Shown: positions 49,620 through 63,392, numbered from the stretch's first letter. The stretch: 64,000 nt of DNA from Chrysomallon squamiferum (GCA_012295275.1 CM022679.1:4295879-4359878), one strand, 5' to 3'. The notes: generated by a model from the sequence alone, not told the origin. Made by a program: numbers and translations.

Positions 49620-51770
49620 TCAAGTCGGCGATAAAAGATTCCGGTCAAACACAGGCCGTTAAGTGTGTAAGCCTATAAAATGTTTACTCGCCGTTGTAAC
49701 TTTCAACAGTAAGCTGCTTTTAAATATAGACAGATAGATAGATATAGAACTATATACATATGCACATACATGGGAGGTTCCTGGATTTCAGAAGAGGGGC
49801 TACCATCATATAATTTACAATATAATAATTTGCATGACAAAAAGAAAAAACAAAAAAAGAATAAGAAGGAAAGAAAATATTAATAATCATTCTCTCTTTG
49901 TTATTTCTCTGTTTGTTTTTCTTTAAAAAAGAAGAAATAAATATACACATAAAATTATCTCCCACGTAGGATCCCAGTATAATATTATTTTTTTTTAAAT
50001 GTCCAGGAAATAAAAACCTGTGCCTGTAAACATATATATATTTTTTTCTAATATACAACATCGCAACAAATAGTATTAATTAGTTTCTTAGAAATATTTC
50101 CATATACGCCACATTATAGAATTATTTTCTTATTTATCTTTCCATATGATTATTTTCTTATAATTACAAATATGATATACAACATCCCAATAAAGGATAA
50201 TTTTACGGGAAAATTCTTGATAAAAGATTTTTCATAGAAATTTTTCTTTTCCTTTCTGACTCTTAAATTCGCAGCAAAGTATTTATCTTCATGAGACGTC
50301 CTGACAAAAATAATGATTCTTTTTCTCTTTAAAAATGTTTCTTTAAACACGACATGCTAACACAGAACTATTTTCTTAGAAGTGGTTTCCAAGAAATGCT
50401 ATGTTCTGGTCTCTTTTCCGTATTTATCTGCATCAGGCCAAACGAGGTAATCTGAGGCATGGAGTCAAAATCAAATTACATGTATTAAGCGATGGGTGAT
50501 CTCTGCACAGAGCACGTGGGTCTGAAAATCTAACACTCGTAAATAAGAACAGGCTTTATTCAATTTGCGGAATATGGTGTGTTTAATTCGATGATGAGAT
50601 CCAATTTTAGATAGCCGAAATTATTTTGGGTATTTGTTTGAAATCAAAGAATTGAGAAACGTAAATAGAAAGACGATGACCTTGGCTTGTAAACATTTCT
50701 AAGGTTTTTTGTTTCGATTTTTTTTTTTTTTTTTCTAACAGTTACGTAAACGTGAAGGAAAAAAATGTATATATTTCGTAACAGACGAGGTATATATCAA
50801 TGTATACATGTACACTGAAAGGGAAACAGTTGGAAAAAATGTTATTTTGCCATAAGAACGAAACGAATGAAAAATGCAGGAACACACACACACACATAAG
50901 CGAATGATAATGATATGCAAATTTAATAAATAAATAAACAAGAACGGAAGCACAACATTAGGCTACAAAATGTACACTAATTATAGCAATTACATGAATG
51001 AATGACAGAATAAATAACAAAAAAATTCTTATAATTAATCAATAATATTTCTTTTCTTCAAAACTAGCACGAATGAATGACTAAAATAAACATGCAAAAC
51101 CAAAAAAAACAAATAATAATAACAACGTACAAATCATCCAAATGAATGAACTAATAAAAAAAAAAAAAAAAAAAAACTTGAAAAAGTTATAACCATTTAC
51201 CAAAACTACCAGGAAACGCTAACCAAGCAAAAAAAGTAATTAAATCTTCGCTATGTAAATGTTAGAAAATAATAATTTCATACTGCAGAACGAATTCAAT
51301 GCGTCGTGTTGATTATTTGCGATATTTCAATGGCACTAAAGTGGCCGGGCAGGATGTATTTATGACATACAAGCGAAATCCATCAACTGCGTATCTAATA
51401 TACTTTTAATGCGAATAATAAGTAGCACTTGCGTGATGCAACATTAACTTGTTCAGTTCACAAAGAGTTAAAATATAGAATCAGTTTTTAATCTAAGCTA
51501 CACGCAATGACAAATGTGTGTACGCTATTTATACGCAATCTGAACTTCAGAGATGTTAGATAAAGGACAAGACAGGGTGCTTTCTCGGACAAAAAGACAA
51601 ATATAAAAATTATTCCACATTAGCGTTTTACATTTTTGTGGCTTTTGGTTGTTGTTGTTATTATTAACACTGGGGTTTTTTTAATGTTTTTTTCATGTTA
51701 CATAAGTAAAAATAGAAATATTTGAACTTATAGAAGTAGATACAATTTTACTAGTTACTTTAATGCAGTA
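49620..51770. other. AT-rich sequence without recognisable gene
   Basis: Contains short diverged duplicates of ATACAACATC at about 50053 and 50175, poly-A (51158-51176) and small CA runs. Confidence 0.5.
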
Positions 51771-51774
51771 CCAG

Positions 51775-51956
51775 TAACAATACATATTAATAGCTGCAGT
51801 AATAATAGCAGTATAACAATAGCAATAGTAAATGTAGTAGATGCAGTGATAGCAAAATGGTGGGAATTGTAGTAATAATAATAATAGTAGTATTTGTAGC
51901 AGCAGTACAGCAGCAATAGCAGTAATTGTTGTAGCAGCAGTAATAGCACCAATAGT

Positions 51957-51960
<4 letters not shown>
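51775..51960. repeat. AGT/AGC degenerate triplet tract
   Basis: Imperfect AGTA and GCAGTA units directly before a CT array. Confidence 0.8.
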
Positions 51961-52047
<87 letters not shown>

Positions 52048-52062
52048 GTCTCTCTCTCTCTC
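51961..52062. repeat. (CT)51 microsatellite
   Basis: About 100 bp with two G substitutions near the right end. Confidence 0.97.
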
Positions 52063-52374
52063 GTACACAAGCGTACAACAATGCGTATATACGCATACGG
52101 ACACGCACCTTTGTTTATCCCCTACCTCCCCTTGCCCGGTACCACTATATAAAAAAAAAGAGCAATCTAACTCTTCATTATAAAACTATTCTGAAAACAT
52201 AAGCAACTAATAATAAAAAACAATAATCCTTACCTTTCAGTGAAGATACTCTCGTTTGAAATGGACAAATGTTTTCGGGACATAACCCCATGTCAGAGAG
52301 TGTGTGTGGGAAAAAAAAAAAAAAAAAATGAAAATGAAAAGAAAATAAATTAAAATAAATAACCCACACTCGTT

Positions 52375-52930
52375 TTATTGCTCGAGCAGTCCCCGTGCGC
52401 TACTGCGTAAGCCCAACATATCGTGCAAAATGCTTAACAACGCATGCTAATATTTTCGACAATGTTTTCGCCGTGCTTCTCGGCAAGTGTTCAATGCCGC
52501 TAAATTGATTAGATATCGAGGCTTTGGACAGGTGATAAATAGATACCTTTTTCTGCAGAGAATGGAACTGATCAAACGGAGAAGTCCATTAGCTTTTTTA
52601 AAAGCTCTAATAACGAACGATTGCTATCTTTAGCGGCCGTGAATGTAAAATTAATCAAAAGCAAATATATTAACCACGCTTTGATTTGCCGACATTATCA
52701 GAAAGCTCGTAGACCGACAAATTGGCGAACGAGTGATGGAGATTTTTCGAATAATAATGAAATTAGTGAACACTTACGAGAAATAATCAGATAACGGAGA
52801 TGCATGTTTAATGGTTCCAGGCAATAAACGTTACACACATTGAGAGCTATTTGCGGCCATTTATCCTATTCACTGAGCGTTGCGATGCTTTGGCGCGCGC
52901 TTCTTGTCGACTCCATAATGTCTATTTAGT
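52375..52930. promoter_or_regulatory. Repeat-free complex segment, candidate regulatory element
   Basis: About 550 bp with no simple repeat or long frame. It carries several TCF/LEF-like (ATCAAA, CTTTGAT), GATA-like and ATTA homeodomain-like motifs, e.g. GATCAAACGG near 52570 and CTTTGATTTG near 52679. Such short motifs occur by chance; the case rests on the contrast with the surroundings. Confidence 0.25.
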
Positions 52931-53169
52931 CCGGCAATTTATTCCGAACTGTGTGAGTTGTAAATTTACGTTAACTGTGAGTAGAAGAAAAAAAAAAAAA
53001 AAAAAACGGGAAGAAAAATAGGTAAATAAATGACGAAGGAACTGCCTCTTAATGAAATAAATAAGTGCGCAAAGTGTTCTTAAGTGAACGTCTGAAATAA
53101 AATAGAAATGTTTTAAAACTGCACGCGAAATCAACGTGGTAATTATGTTAACGGAAATATATTTAAAGC

Positions 53170-53190
53170 TCAACAACAACAACAACAATG

Positions 53191-53223
<33 letters not shown>

Positions 53224-53240
53224 CGAAGATGATGATGATC
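53170..53240. repeat. AAC / AAT / GAT triplets
   Basis: Three short triplet runs in succession. Confidence 0.9.
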
Positions 53241-53244
53241 ACAA

Positions 53245-54060
53245 TAATAGAATAGAAAGGTACATCATTTCACAAGACTGCTAAGGCATCATGCCTTCTT
53301 TTATTTTGTTAAAATTCATAGGCACTGATTACGTCTCTGAAATTAAGGTACAGGCACTTATTGCATTCCTGAAAGTTATGATTCGAAGTCAGAGACTGGT
53401 CCGTTGTACACGAAAATAAAGCTAAAATCTACAAACATTCATTTGACGTTCATTGATTTTTTTCTTTCTTTCTTTCTTCTTTTTTTTTATTATTATCTTT
53501 TCTTTTTCTTTTGTTGTTGTTGTCGTTGTTTGTCTGTTTGTTTGTTTTTCTTCTAAGAATAATTTGGACTAAATATCTCCCAGATTACTAACGTATATAC
53601 CACTTTTATATACTTAACTTACTTATATTCCAATCTTTACACGCTTAACTGTACGCATTTGTACATCAGTATTTGTTACAGATAAAGCTATTTTCTTGTT
53701 TATTTCAATAACGAAATACTGCAATCTTACAATGGCGTCGGTAAAGTGCTAAATTTAGGAGACCAATCGCATTTTATGAATCTTCATTATAAATCAAGCT
53801 TCGACGTTTTTATTGCTTCTGTCAAGAACATAATAACTTGTCGTTTTTCTTTTCCAGTGTATGCTATAACCTCTGTGAAGTCTATTAAAAATAAAACAGT
53901 TAATGTGTCAAAAAGGTGAAGCTGGTAGACTGAATGTCTAAACACTTAAATGTATTGTTGCGTGATTTTGTTACTTTCTTCAATATCGATTTTTTTTTTT
54001 ACATGATGGTTACGTTGCAGAGCTTGAAAATATTGATGTAAGGAAATGTTTATAACAGTA
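53245..54060. other. AT-rich sequence without recognisable gene
   Basis: T-rich tract at 53457-53560. No coding signal. Confidence 0.5.
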
Positions 54061-54069
54061 ATATAAACA

Positions 54070-54071
54070 AT

Positions 54072-54107
<36 letters not shown>

Positions 54108-54425
54108 TAATAATGGTAATAATATATAGTAATAAAAATAATAATAATAAAAACAATAATATCAGCAACAAAAAGAAACAATAAATAAATAAATAAATAT
54201 AATAATAATAATAATGAGAGTAACAACAATAACAACACTAATAGTAATAACAATAATAATAAAAACAACAGTAATAATAGTAAGAATAATAATAATAATA
54301 ATTATAATTATTATTATCATCATCATCATCATCATCATCATCATAATCATCATCTTCATTATTATAATTATCTTCATCAGCACTGTAATGATCATTATCA
54401 TCATCAATATCTTTCTCATCATCAC
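54070..54425. repeat. AAT then ATC compound array
   Basis: AAT-rich units to 54300, then ATC units (54310-54360) and mixed triplets. Confidence 0.95.
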
Positions 54426-54579
54426 CGTTTATTATCAGCCACAACATCTTCATCAAACCGCCATACAAGTCAAACATTACTTCCACAGCGAAGTTCAGTG
54501 CTACGAAATTAGGGCTAAGTGCAAAACAGAACATAGATTATTAACACAGATAAGGGAGAAACAAAGATAAAATATTTGT

Positions 54580-54640
54580 CAGGCCTCGCAAACTGCGGTC
54601 CCAGTTATATAATAATTCCCAGTTAAAAGTGTCGGAATCG
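54580..54640 (+). mobile_element. hAT-like terminal motif (single end)
   Basis: CAGGCCTCGCAAACTGCGGT followed by CCC resembles hAT-family ends of the CAGGGNTCNCAAACTRCGGCCC type. No partner end or transposase was seen. Confidence 0.35.
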
Positions 54641-54769
54641 AGTGGAGATGCCAAAATCAATAAAATAAATTAAGTTAAGAAGTATTCCAGAAAACACCCT
54701 AAAAAAACCTAAAAAACTGAGCTTTCTTCTTTTTTCTTTCTTTCTTTTTTCTTTTTTAATGATTATTAT

Positions 54770-55150
54770 GAATTCAAAATAAAAATAAAATAGAAATAAA
54801 AATAAAAATAAAAATAAGAATAAAATAAACAAAATAATTCTCATAATTTCTTTGTAAACGCCACACTGTCAGTTTAATTTAACATATACTGATCGTTAAT
54901 TTTGTGTATTGATATATTATATTTACGTGTATGACTGAAAGCCTGTCTTTTCGTCTGTATGTATGTGTATATATATGTAGACTAAGAACGTATATAGGAT
55001 GAATATTTAAAGTATGAATGTTTCAAATAAATAGACATGCAAAAATGTACTACACATACAAACATATATACATACATTCATACATACATAGACACACATA
55101 CACACACACATACACCTGTGTATACATACGTATATAATGGCAGACAGGAA
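54770..55150. repeat. AAAAT tract and CATA-type low complexity
   Basis: AAATA pentamers at 54777-54835 and imperfect CATA units at 55060-55130. Confidence 0.8.
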
Positions 55151-55214
55151 CTGATGTAGACTTAAATACTGATAAGTATCTTAGTCCATATCTTTAAGTG
55201 TAAAATCTTTTTTT

Positions 55215-55228
55215 CATCATCATCATCA

Positions 55229-55266
<38 letters not shown>

Positions 55267-55330
55267 ATTAACATCATTATTATTATTATTATTATTATTT
55301 CATTATTTTCATTTAAAACTGATTAAATTA
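55215..55330. repeat. ATC / ATT microsatellite
   Basis: ATC units then two ATT blocks. Confidence 0.95.
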
Positions 55331-55353
55331 AACATATTAAACTCAGTGTTTCT

Positions 55354-55463
55354 TTATAATAACAAAATTATTTAATATTCTTTCATTTTAAAATGATAAA
55401 TAAACATATATATATATATATATATATGTTATAATAACAAAATTATTTCAGAATCTTCCTGAA

Positions 55464-55502
<39 letters not shown>
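55354..55502. repeat. Tandem duplication of a 20-mer plus TA array
   Basis: TTATAATAACAAAATTATTT occurs at 55354-55373 and 55429-55448. Each copy is followed by AT-rich sequence and a TA array (55407-55428; 55471-55502). Confidence 0.9.
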
Positions 55503-55507
<5 letters not shown>

Positions 55508-55509
55508 TT

Positions 55510-56450
55510 ACATACATACACACACACACAAAGACAGCTAATTTGTGTTGCGGACAACAGCCAAGAAATGGTCAGTTTGTCTTGTTGCCCAGGACGACGT
55601 CATAGCTGTGGCTGCTGCCAAACGAGAGAGGAAAACTGAACAAAACCAGTTCAGTCTGATAGTTGTTTGTTCTGTTTATTTTGTCACAGTTTTCTGTTAA
55701 CTTGCTGGACAGAGTATCAGTTGTGTATCTGTTTACAAGTATTTTATATATATATTTTTGTGTGTATAAATAAACAGATTGATATGTGTGAATGCATTTT
55801 TGTATGTTAGCATCTATCTATCTGTCTATGTATCTATAAATCTACCTATATATATCCAGGCTCACACACATACACACAAACGTATATATATATATATATA
55901 TGTGGTTCTCTACATGTCTAAACTTGTTAACCTCTTTCCATTTGTCTATCTGTCTGATTTATTTACTAAAAGATAATTAGAATTTGTCTTTGTATGCGCT
56001 TTCTTTCACCTTCTCTTTTTCTTTATCGCTGTTTTTTATTTTTATTTTTTTTAAAAACAACAATCTTTGCACTTTTTAAAAGAAAACAAAAAAAAAGATT
56101 AGATTATCTAAGTGAAGCGTTTGTCAGTTGACGTGTTCAAACAACAGTCATGACATCAGCAACGTAGTTGCAACGACCGCTTTCTTCTTTTTCTAACTTT
56201 TTTTTTTTACTTCATCTTTCTTTTCGGTTTTGGGGTTGTTTTTTTCTCTGACATGGTAGAACGTTCCCAGGTGAACCTATTTACTGAGATGTTTTTTTGC
56301 TCAGCTGTTTGTATTTGTTCTAAACTGACAGCTGAACATTCTACACATACAACACTCGTTCATGCAGGCAGCTGAATGATGCGCAGCATCGAAGATGGAA
56401 ATATTGCAGTTACAATCATCATCCAAGCTTATATTTATAGGTGGGATTAG
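55510..56450. other. Mixed sequence without recognisable gene
   Basis: A moderately GC-rich stretch at 55545-55640 next to a CA/CATA run could be another decayed dispersed repeat. The remainder has T-rich tracts. Confidence 0.4.
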
Positions 56451-56454
56451 GTGT

Positions 56455-56725
56455 GTGTTTATATGTATGTATGTGTGTGTGATTTGTATGTATGTATGTA
56501 TGCATGTAGTTTATGATTTTGAATATTCTCTGTCTTATGTACGTCTGAATCGACTCTGCACATAGACAATATTCGGGAACGCACTGGCGCAGGAGGACAA
56601 AGTCCAATCACGACCTCACAAACCCGTCAGATGTCGCTGACGAGACTCGAATGTATGACACCCATTCGCCGGCACTCCGAATGCGGACGATGTTACCGTT
56701 CGGCCACTGAGACAACATTATGTAT
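56455..56725 (-). mobile_element. tRNA-derived SINE with CATA tail
   Basis: Minus strand from about 56717: CTCAGTGGCCGAACGGTAAC is an A-box-like region of tRNA-Leu/Ser type, and CATTCGAGTCTCGTC, about 55 bp on, fits a B box. A body of about 110 bp follows and the element ends in CATA repeats. The best preserved SINE candidate of the window. Confidence 0.6.
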
Positions 56726-56734
56726 GCATATAGG

Positions 56735-57015
56735 TAAATATGTATGTATGTATCTATGTGTGTATGTATGTATGTATGCATGTGTGTGTGTATGTATGTA
56801 TGTATGTATGTATATATGTATGTATGTACGCAAATATGTAAATAAATATGTAAATGTCGTATGTATATATCTGTATGTATATATGTATGTTTGTATGTAT
56901 GCATGTATGTATACATGTATGTATGCATGTATGTATACATGTATGTATGCGTGTATGTATACATGTATCTATGTGTGTATATATAAACCCGAGTGTATGC
57001 GTGGGTGTATGTATA
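56735..57015. repeat. TATG compound array
   Basis: About 280 bp of TATG with GTGT, CATG and AAAT interruptions. CMYVCMY-type frames are artefacts. Confidence 0.95.
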
Positions 57016-57019
57016 TACG

Positions 57020-57837
<818 letters not shown>

Positions 57838-57839
57838 GA

Positions 57840-58530
57840 GAGTATATATATGTATGTTTGTAAATGCTTTGTATGACTTTCTTTTATTCATGCGTTTATC
57901 TATATACTTACATATCTATGTATCTATGATTTTTTTTTATACGTACATGCTTACAAATTGATATATGTATATCTGTATATGCGTGCTGTTCTTTTCTCTT
58001 TCTCCAATGGACCGTTAAATGAATACTGTAAAGAGGACATATGGTGGGTTGTTGTTTGTTTGATGTGTACAATCAGAACAGCATGATAAATCAAAGCAAT
58101 TGGCGTGTATCTAATAAAAAAATACTTTACTGTTGCTCCGAAGTTGAAAATCAGTTTGTAGGTCAACCAACGTATTTACGATTGTGACTTTCATAGCGAC
58201 AGTGGTTGGAAGTTAAAAAGAAGTTTAAAGAACCAACATTCAGAAATAATTTTAATTACGACTGTTGCAGTTATAAATGCCAAAATGTAAATTGTTATTT
58301 AATGTCAGAAATATTTGTTATGGTTCAAGCAAATTATTATAAAAGCTAAATTTGTTTCTGTGGGTTTTTAATAGGTAGATATTATTAGAAAGAGTTCTAG
58401 CACTGTCAACTCTGTTATCGTTTTTACTGTTGTTGTTTGTTTCTGTTGTGGTTGTCCAGTCTTTTGTGTTCATATTTTTTGCTTTTTATGCTTATCATCA
58501 TTAATTTTATTTGATTAATGTACTTATTGT
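57840..58530. other. AT-rich sequence without recognisable gene
   Basis: Nothing coding seen; short TATG-like runs only. Confidence 0.5.
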
Positions 58531-58532
58531 CT

Positions 58533-58536
<4 letters not shown>

Positions 58537-58575
<39 letters not shown>

Positions 58576-58640
58576 TACTACTACTGTTATTACTACTACT
58601 ACTACAACTACTACTATCACTGTTATTATTACGATAACAA
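58537..58640. repeat. ATT / ACT triplet array
   Basis: Pure ATT to 58573, then ACT and mixed triplets. Confidence 0.95.
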
Positions 58641-58644
58641 TATT

Positions 58645-59627
58645 ACACGTAACTCAAGCTCAAGTTGACCTTAATACAGTGGAAACTGCTTAAACTAAAT
58701 GAAACTTTAATGAAATTTAATTAGACCTAGACGTCTCCAGCTAACACGGAGAGGTATCACACTTAAATATTTGGACATCAATGAAGTTTGTTTTATTATT
58801 AAAGATCCGAGGTGCGACATGAACTAAGAACGTGATACTAGTCATGAAGTATACATGTTAAATACCTTTAGGACTAATCAGTTTGGGTGTGTCGTATGTG
58901 TTCGTACTGGCGTGTGCGTGCAGTACGTGTGCGTGTGAAAGCAGAATTGGTCAGATAAGCATTCAAAAATAATGTTTAACATCACAGTTTAAAATGTTTT
59001 CAAAATTATGTTATTGGCGTGGAAACCCTTTTTGAACATTGCTAGGCCTGCTGTAGACTGTTAATTTATTATTAATTATCATTCCAGTAGGTAGCTGAAT
59101 ATTGTTATTTTGGAACTGAAGCCAGCATTATCAGTTATAACAATACGAATAATAACAATAATAGTAATAATAGCAGTAATAATAACAGTAAGAAGAAGAA
59201 AAGAAGAAAAAAAAAAAAAGGAAAAAGAAAAAGAAAAACAAGAACAAGAAAAAGAAGAAATTGAAAAAATCGCCATTCTACCATTTTACTTATTTCTAAA
59301 TATGAAACTGACAGCTTACAATATAAAATTGAAATCTTTAAAACGTAGTAATGAGATTCATTATTTTAATTCTCTAACACTGAAAGAAAAAAAAAAAAAA
59401 AGAAAGAAAAGAAAAGAAAAGATCAGAAAAAGAAACAAAAACTTCATAATTTGTATAAAATTTGATCGGCCACAATTGTGAAATATCATCGCAATGAGAA
59501 ACATTGAAAAAAATAATAAAAAACAGATTAATAACAAACTCTTTGTATATATCTGAATCCGCCGCTGACTTTTTACAGATAAAAGAGAATATTTATAAAT
59601 CACTGTAATAAGACATATCAACATTAA

Positions 59628-59630
<3 letters not shown>
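58645..59630. other. AT-rich sequence without recognisable gene
   Basis: Contains purine-rich tracts (59190-59270; 59385-59445) that give lysine-rich frames without domains. Confidence 0.5.
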
Positions 59631-59631
<1 letters not shown>

Positions 59632-59701
<70 letters not shown>

Positions 59702-59735
59702 TAATAATAATAACGATGATGATGATGATGATGGC
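59632..59735. repeat. (AAT)n then GAT array
   Basis: About 28 AAT triplets, followed by GAT units. Confidence 0.97.
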
Positions 59736-59739
59736 TGTA

Positions 59740-60915
59740 CTAGCAAAAGTAATAATAACAGAAATAAAAATAATAACAAAAAAAACCACCCCAAAAACAG
59801 AACCACCACCCGGCATATATTTGTATCGGCCGCTGATTGTTAACAATAAAACGGTGAAATGCCTACATCGCTGTGATCACGTTCTGATTTCTTACAACGC
59901 GGCGATGTTGTCTTTGTGACTGATGGTGGTTTATTACTCGCTTCTAAGACAGATTACAAAATAATAGCAAAATCGTTGACGAAACTGAGGAGCCGGCCCA
60001 GCACTAAGACATTACTTCGAGACCGCAGTTAATTCAATCATAACTCAAACGTGGAAGTGTTTATCTTTCACACAACACGAGGCAAAACGTCATACGTGTT
60101 TTCCAATAACAGAAGTCAAAAAAAAAAGTTTGTATGAATACTGCTGTGCGTTAAGAATTAAATTTGTTTACCAAGAGAGAACAGAGAGAGTTTTCCAATA
60201 ACAGAAGAAATTCTGATTTTGTGGTACATATTTATGAATGGTTGGCAATGATCGCAGTGATGGTTTCGTGTATGTATCGATGACTGCTGTTTAATTACAC
60301 ATATGTGTGTTTATGCATATTACTATATTCGCCCTAAATAATAGTATATTTCTGCTGTTGTTGTAGTTGTCCTGGTTGGCGTTAAAGTTTTGACATTGCT
60401 GTCAGTAACAAGAGGTGAAGAGGTAGAAGAAGAAATGAATGAAATCACTCTGTCCATATATTCAATAAGCAAGTTTAAATTTAATCTTTGAAATATACAG
60501 AACTCCTATTAACACAGCTTAAAACAATCAAATACATGCAGTAATTTTATTAAAAGCAAGAGATTATTTTACAGATTAGAACCAAAGATTATTTCATATG
60601 CAGCATCCAGTAGAAAGAAAAGACTATACGTGTGCGTTCACTAGCAAGTCAACGCCTGGAAGGAACGATAACCCAATTGGGGCGCCATGGTTGATGGAAC
60701 ACGTGACCCAAAGCGTTTCTATCTAGCACTTTACATCTGATCCAACGCTCTGATCCCGACCTGCAGCTAAATTGTATTAATAAAACATAGCTTTAAGAAG
60801 CGGGACACGCAAAGGTCTGCGAAATGACCATCCCACCAGGATTAATTAAAGAAAAGTAGATCGTAAATCTGAGCGTTGTCTACACGGCAGTCGCAGAAGT
60901 GGAAACAATTAACGG
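59740..60915. other. Sequence without recognisable gene
   Basis: TTTTCCAATAACAGAAG is repeated at 60099 and 60191. Otherwise unique. Confidence 0.45.
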
Positions 60916-60920
60916 GAGTT

Positions 60921-61480
60921 AACTAGCATGTGTACATCCCATTGACTTCTCTTGTTAATCTTCACACTTGTCGATGCGTTCTAATTTCCAACTCACAAAT
61001 CTATGACGCACAACTTGCCGTTCAGTTATTGCTTGACGTGTGTACAGGAATGAGAGATTTTCAACTAGCATGTGAACATCCCATTGGAATTTTTGTGGTT
61101 GACGATAATTCTCTCATTTTCATCACAATTATGATGAACAAGTCGCGCATGCTGATATTAATCTACATTGTAATTTAGATATAAACTGTAGGGGTTCGAT
61201 TAGCCAGTATACATCCCACTGTTTTTTTATTTTTGTTTTGTTTTTTTGAAAGTCACAGTTGAAGATACGCCCTAATTTTCAACGTACGAAGTGTTTCGGC
61301 CGATGTTAATGTTTGATGTTATCCTGGGCGTAACCTTATAAAGTGTACAGTTCAAGATATAAATAAAAGACTTTAGACAAGCGTTTGTACATCTCTTTGA
61401 CTTTCTTTGTCAATATCCTAAATTTTACAAACGAGAAAACGAAACTGCGACTATCAAATGTTGCTGTTTATGCTTTATTT
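60921..61480. repeat. Decayed tandem repeat, unit about 140-175 bp
   Basis: AACTAGCATGTGTACATCCC and a following CCTAATTTTCAAC-like motif recur at 60921, 61063, about 61198 and about 61376, with a further isolated match near 61920. The 82-codon frame at 60930-61178 is made of two of these units. Confidence 0.65.
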
Positions 61481-62650
61481 AATATGATAATATTCTTTAA
61501 AATGAACATAACAATCTAAGGTATAGCCTAGCCTGTGTATTAAAGTCGACATTTGACTTTAGTGGATATATGTGCTATTCGTGGCAAATGAACATAATGT
61601 TACGAATATATTTCGTATAACTAATGCAAATATGACATAATAAAGCACTGATAAGTCTTACAAAAAGACATGAAATTATAATATTATTAATGTTACTTTA
61701 GATTTATATTTGCTGCTATTTCAAAATCAGCTTGCGAACTGCTGAAATCAACTTGTATGTTTCTGCTTAATTAGTTAATTATTTAAGTTTCTTGGACAAC
61801 ATAATAATGCACACAGGAATCTGTGACGTGTTGTATCATGTCTACGACAGATAAAAACACAAAAAACTCCACTTGTTTCTGCGTATTGGAAATCAACGCA
61901 GTAATCAGTGAAGTAAAATTTGCATGTGTAAATCCAGTTGAGTTTTATTGTTTAATTTGCGCCAGCCACGATACCTCTTGAAGATCCAAACCAATCTCAG
62001 ACAGAAATCTTTCCCTGACGAGGACCAAAATCAAGATCTTGGAATCCTTTACCATCATTTATTTATCATTTTAGTTTATTTTTACCTTTTTCTCACACTT
62101 TGGTTAGCTTCTGTCACTCCCTCTTTTTTAAATAATGCAAGTTTTTCTTTGATTACTGTTGTTATTTTAATTTTTCATTTGATTTCTTTTCTGTGGTATA
62201 TATGTGAGTGTTCTTTTATTCTCCCAGAATTTTCACATGTATAATGATGTTACTTTAATTTATACTGTTACCGTCAAAACTGAAGTTGATTCTTAAATCA
62301 ACTGTCTAGAACGAACTTTTGTATGACGTACAGCAAACCAAAAATGAAAAGTCGTGTACAGAAGTAAGAAAAGAATACAAAGAGAAAAATCTGAATGTTG
62401 AACTTTTATTAGATTACAACATATTTTGATATTATACATTTTATGTCATGTCCAGATTTTATATTTTATAGAATTTATTTAAAACATTTATCTTGCATAA
62501 TTTAAAACAAATAAAAATACAACAGTAATAAAAACAAAAACAAAAAATTAAATTAAATTAATTAAAATATAATAAAATAAAATAAAATAAAAATATTAGT
62601 GTAATGTTATTTTTATTATTGTTGTTGTTTTTTACCACATACTACTACAT
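61480..62650. other. AT-rich sequence without recognisable gene
   Basis: The 98-codon frame at 61948-62244 has no recognised domain and rests on a T-rich tract. Confidence 0.5.
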
Positions 62651-62679
62651 CTAAATTACCCTAATTTACATTACTTTTT

Positions 62680-62815
62680 AAAACAAAAAAACAACTGAAC
62701 CCGTTTTTAACATATATATATATCGCATAACTTAATTTTTATTTTTTTTAAAACACGCCAGTTTTAAAAAGAAAAAACAAACTGAACCCGTTTTTAACTT
62801 AAACACGCCAGCAAC
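62680..62815. repeat. Tandem duplication, unit about 87 bp
   Basis: AACTGAACCCGTTTTTAAC occurs at about 62693-62711 and 62780-62798, preceded each time by an A-rich stretch. AAACACGCCAG also occurs twice (62752, 62801). Confidence 0.85.
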
Positions 62816-62819
62816 CACC

Positions 62820-63390
62820 TGAACACCATCAGCCACGCCTCATTTCCCAGACGATAATCCGAAGTGAACGCGTGAAATAAACGACTCTTTAATAGTTCGG
62901 CCTGATAATGGTGTTACGCTGAAAGACGAGTTTCTGCCATCTGCTTCCATCTAAATGAACTGGCTTAGGTCCTTACGTTTTCTGTTTTTAAAACAGTATG
63001 ATTGTGTCAGAAAATGAAATGCATTAAAGGTGTTGAAATTAGTTTGTTTCTGATGGGTAGACCATCAAAACTGTACCGTTGGGCTAAAGCAATCAAGCAA
63101 TATGGCGCTGTGGTTGAAAGGTTCACGTTAAACAACTGCAGGTAATTAAGAATGAAATTTCAATTTAAAAAAAAGAAAAAACGAGAAGAAAATGTTAGCT
63201 CCTTGACCAAGTATAAAATTAATAAAACAGATTCTAAAGACTAATACTAATTGTCTGATCCACAAATCGCAACCAGTTTGTGTTATATACTATTAGATTC
63301 AAAAAAAAAATAAAAAAAAAATTCTTCTAATTAAAATTTCCGTTTAAAAAGAATATATAATTGTTATAACATATCGAGTAATTCTTATAC
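62820..63390. other. Sequence without recognisable gene
   Basis: GGCGCTGTGGTTGAAAGGTT near 63103 is faintly tRNA-like, not enough for a call. Confidence 0.4.
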
Positions 63391-63392
63391 CT

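Noticed and set aside
60930-61178. 82-codon plus-strand frame
   Set aside because: Consists of two units of a decayed tandem repeat; no domain.
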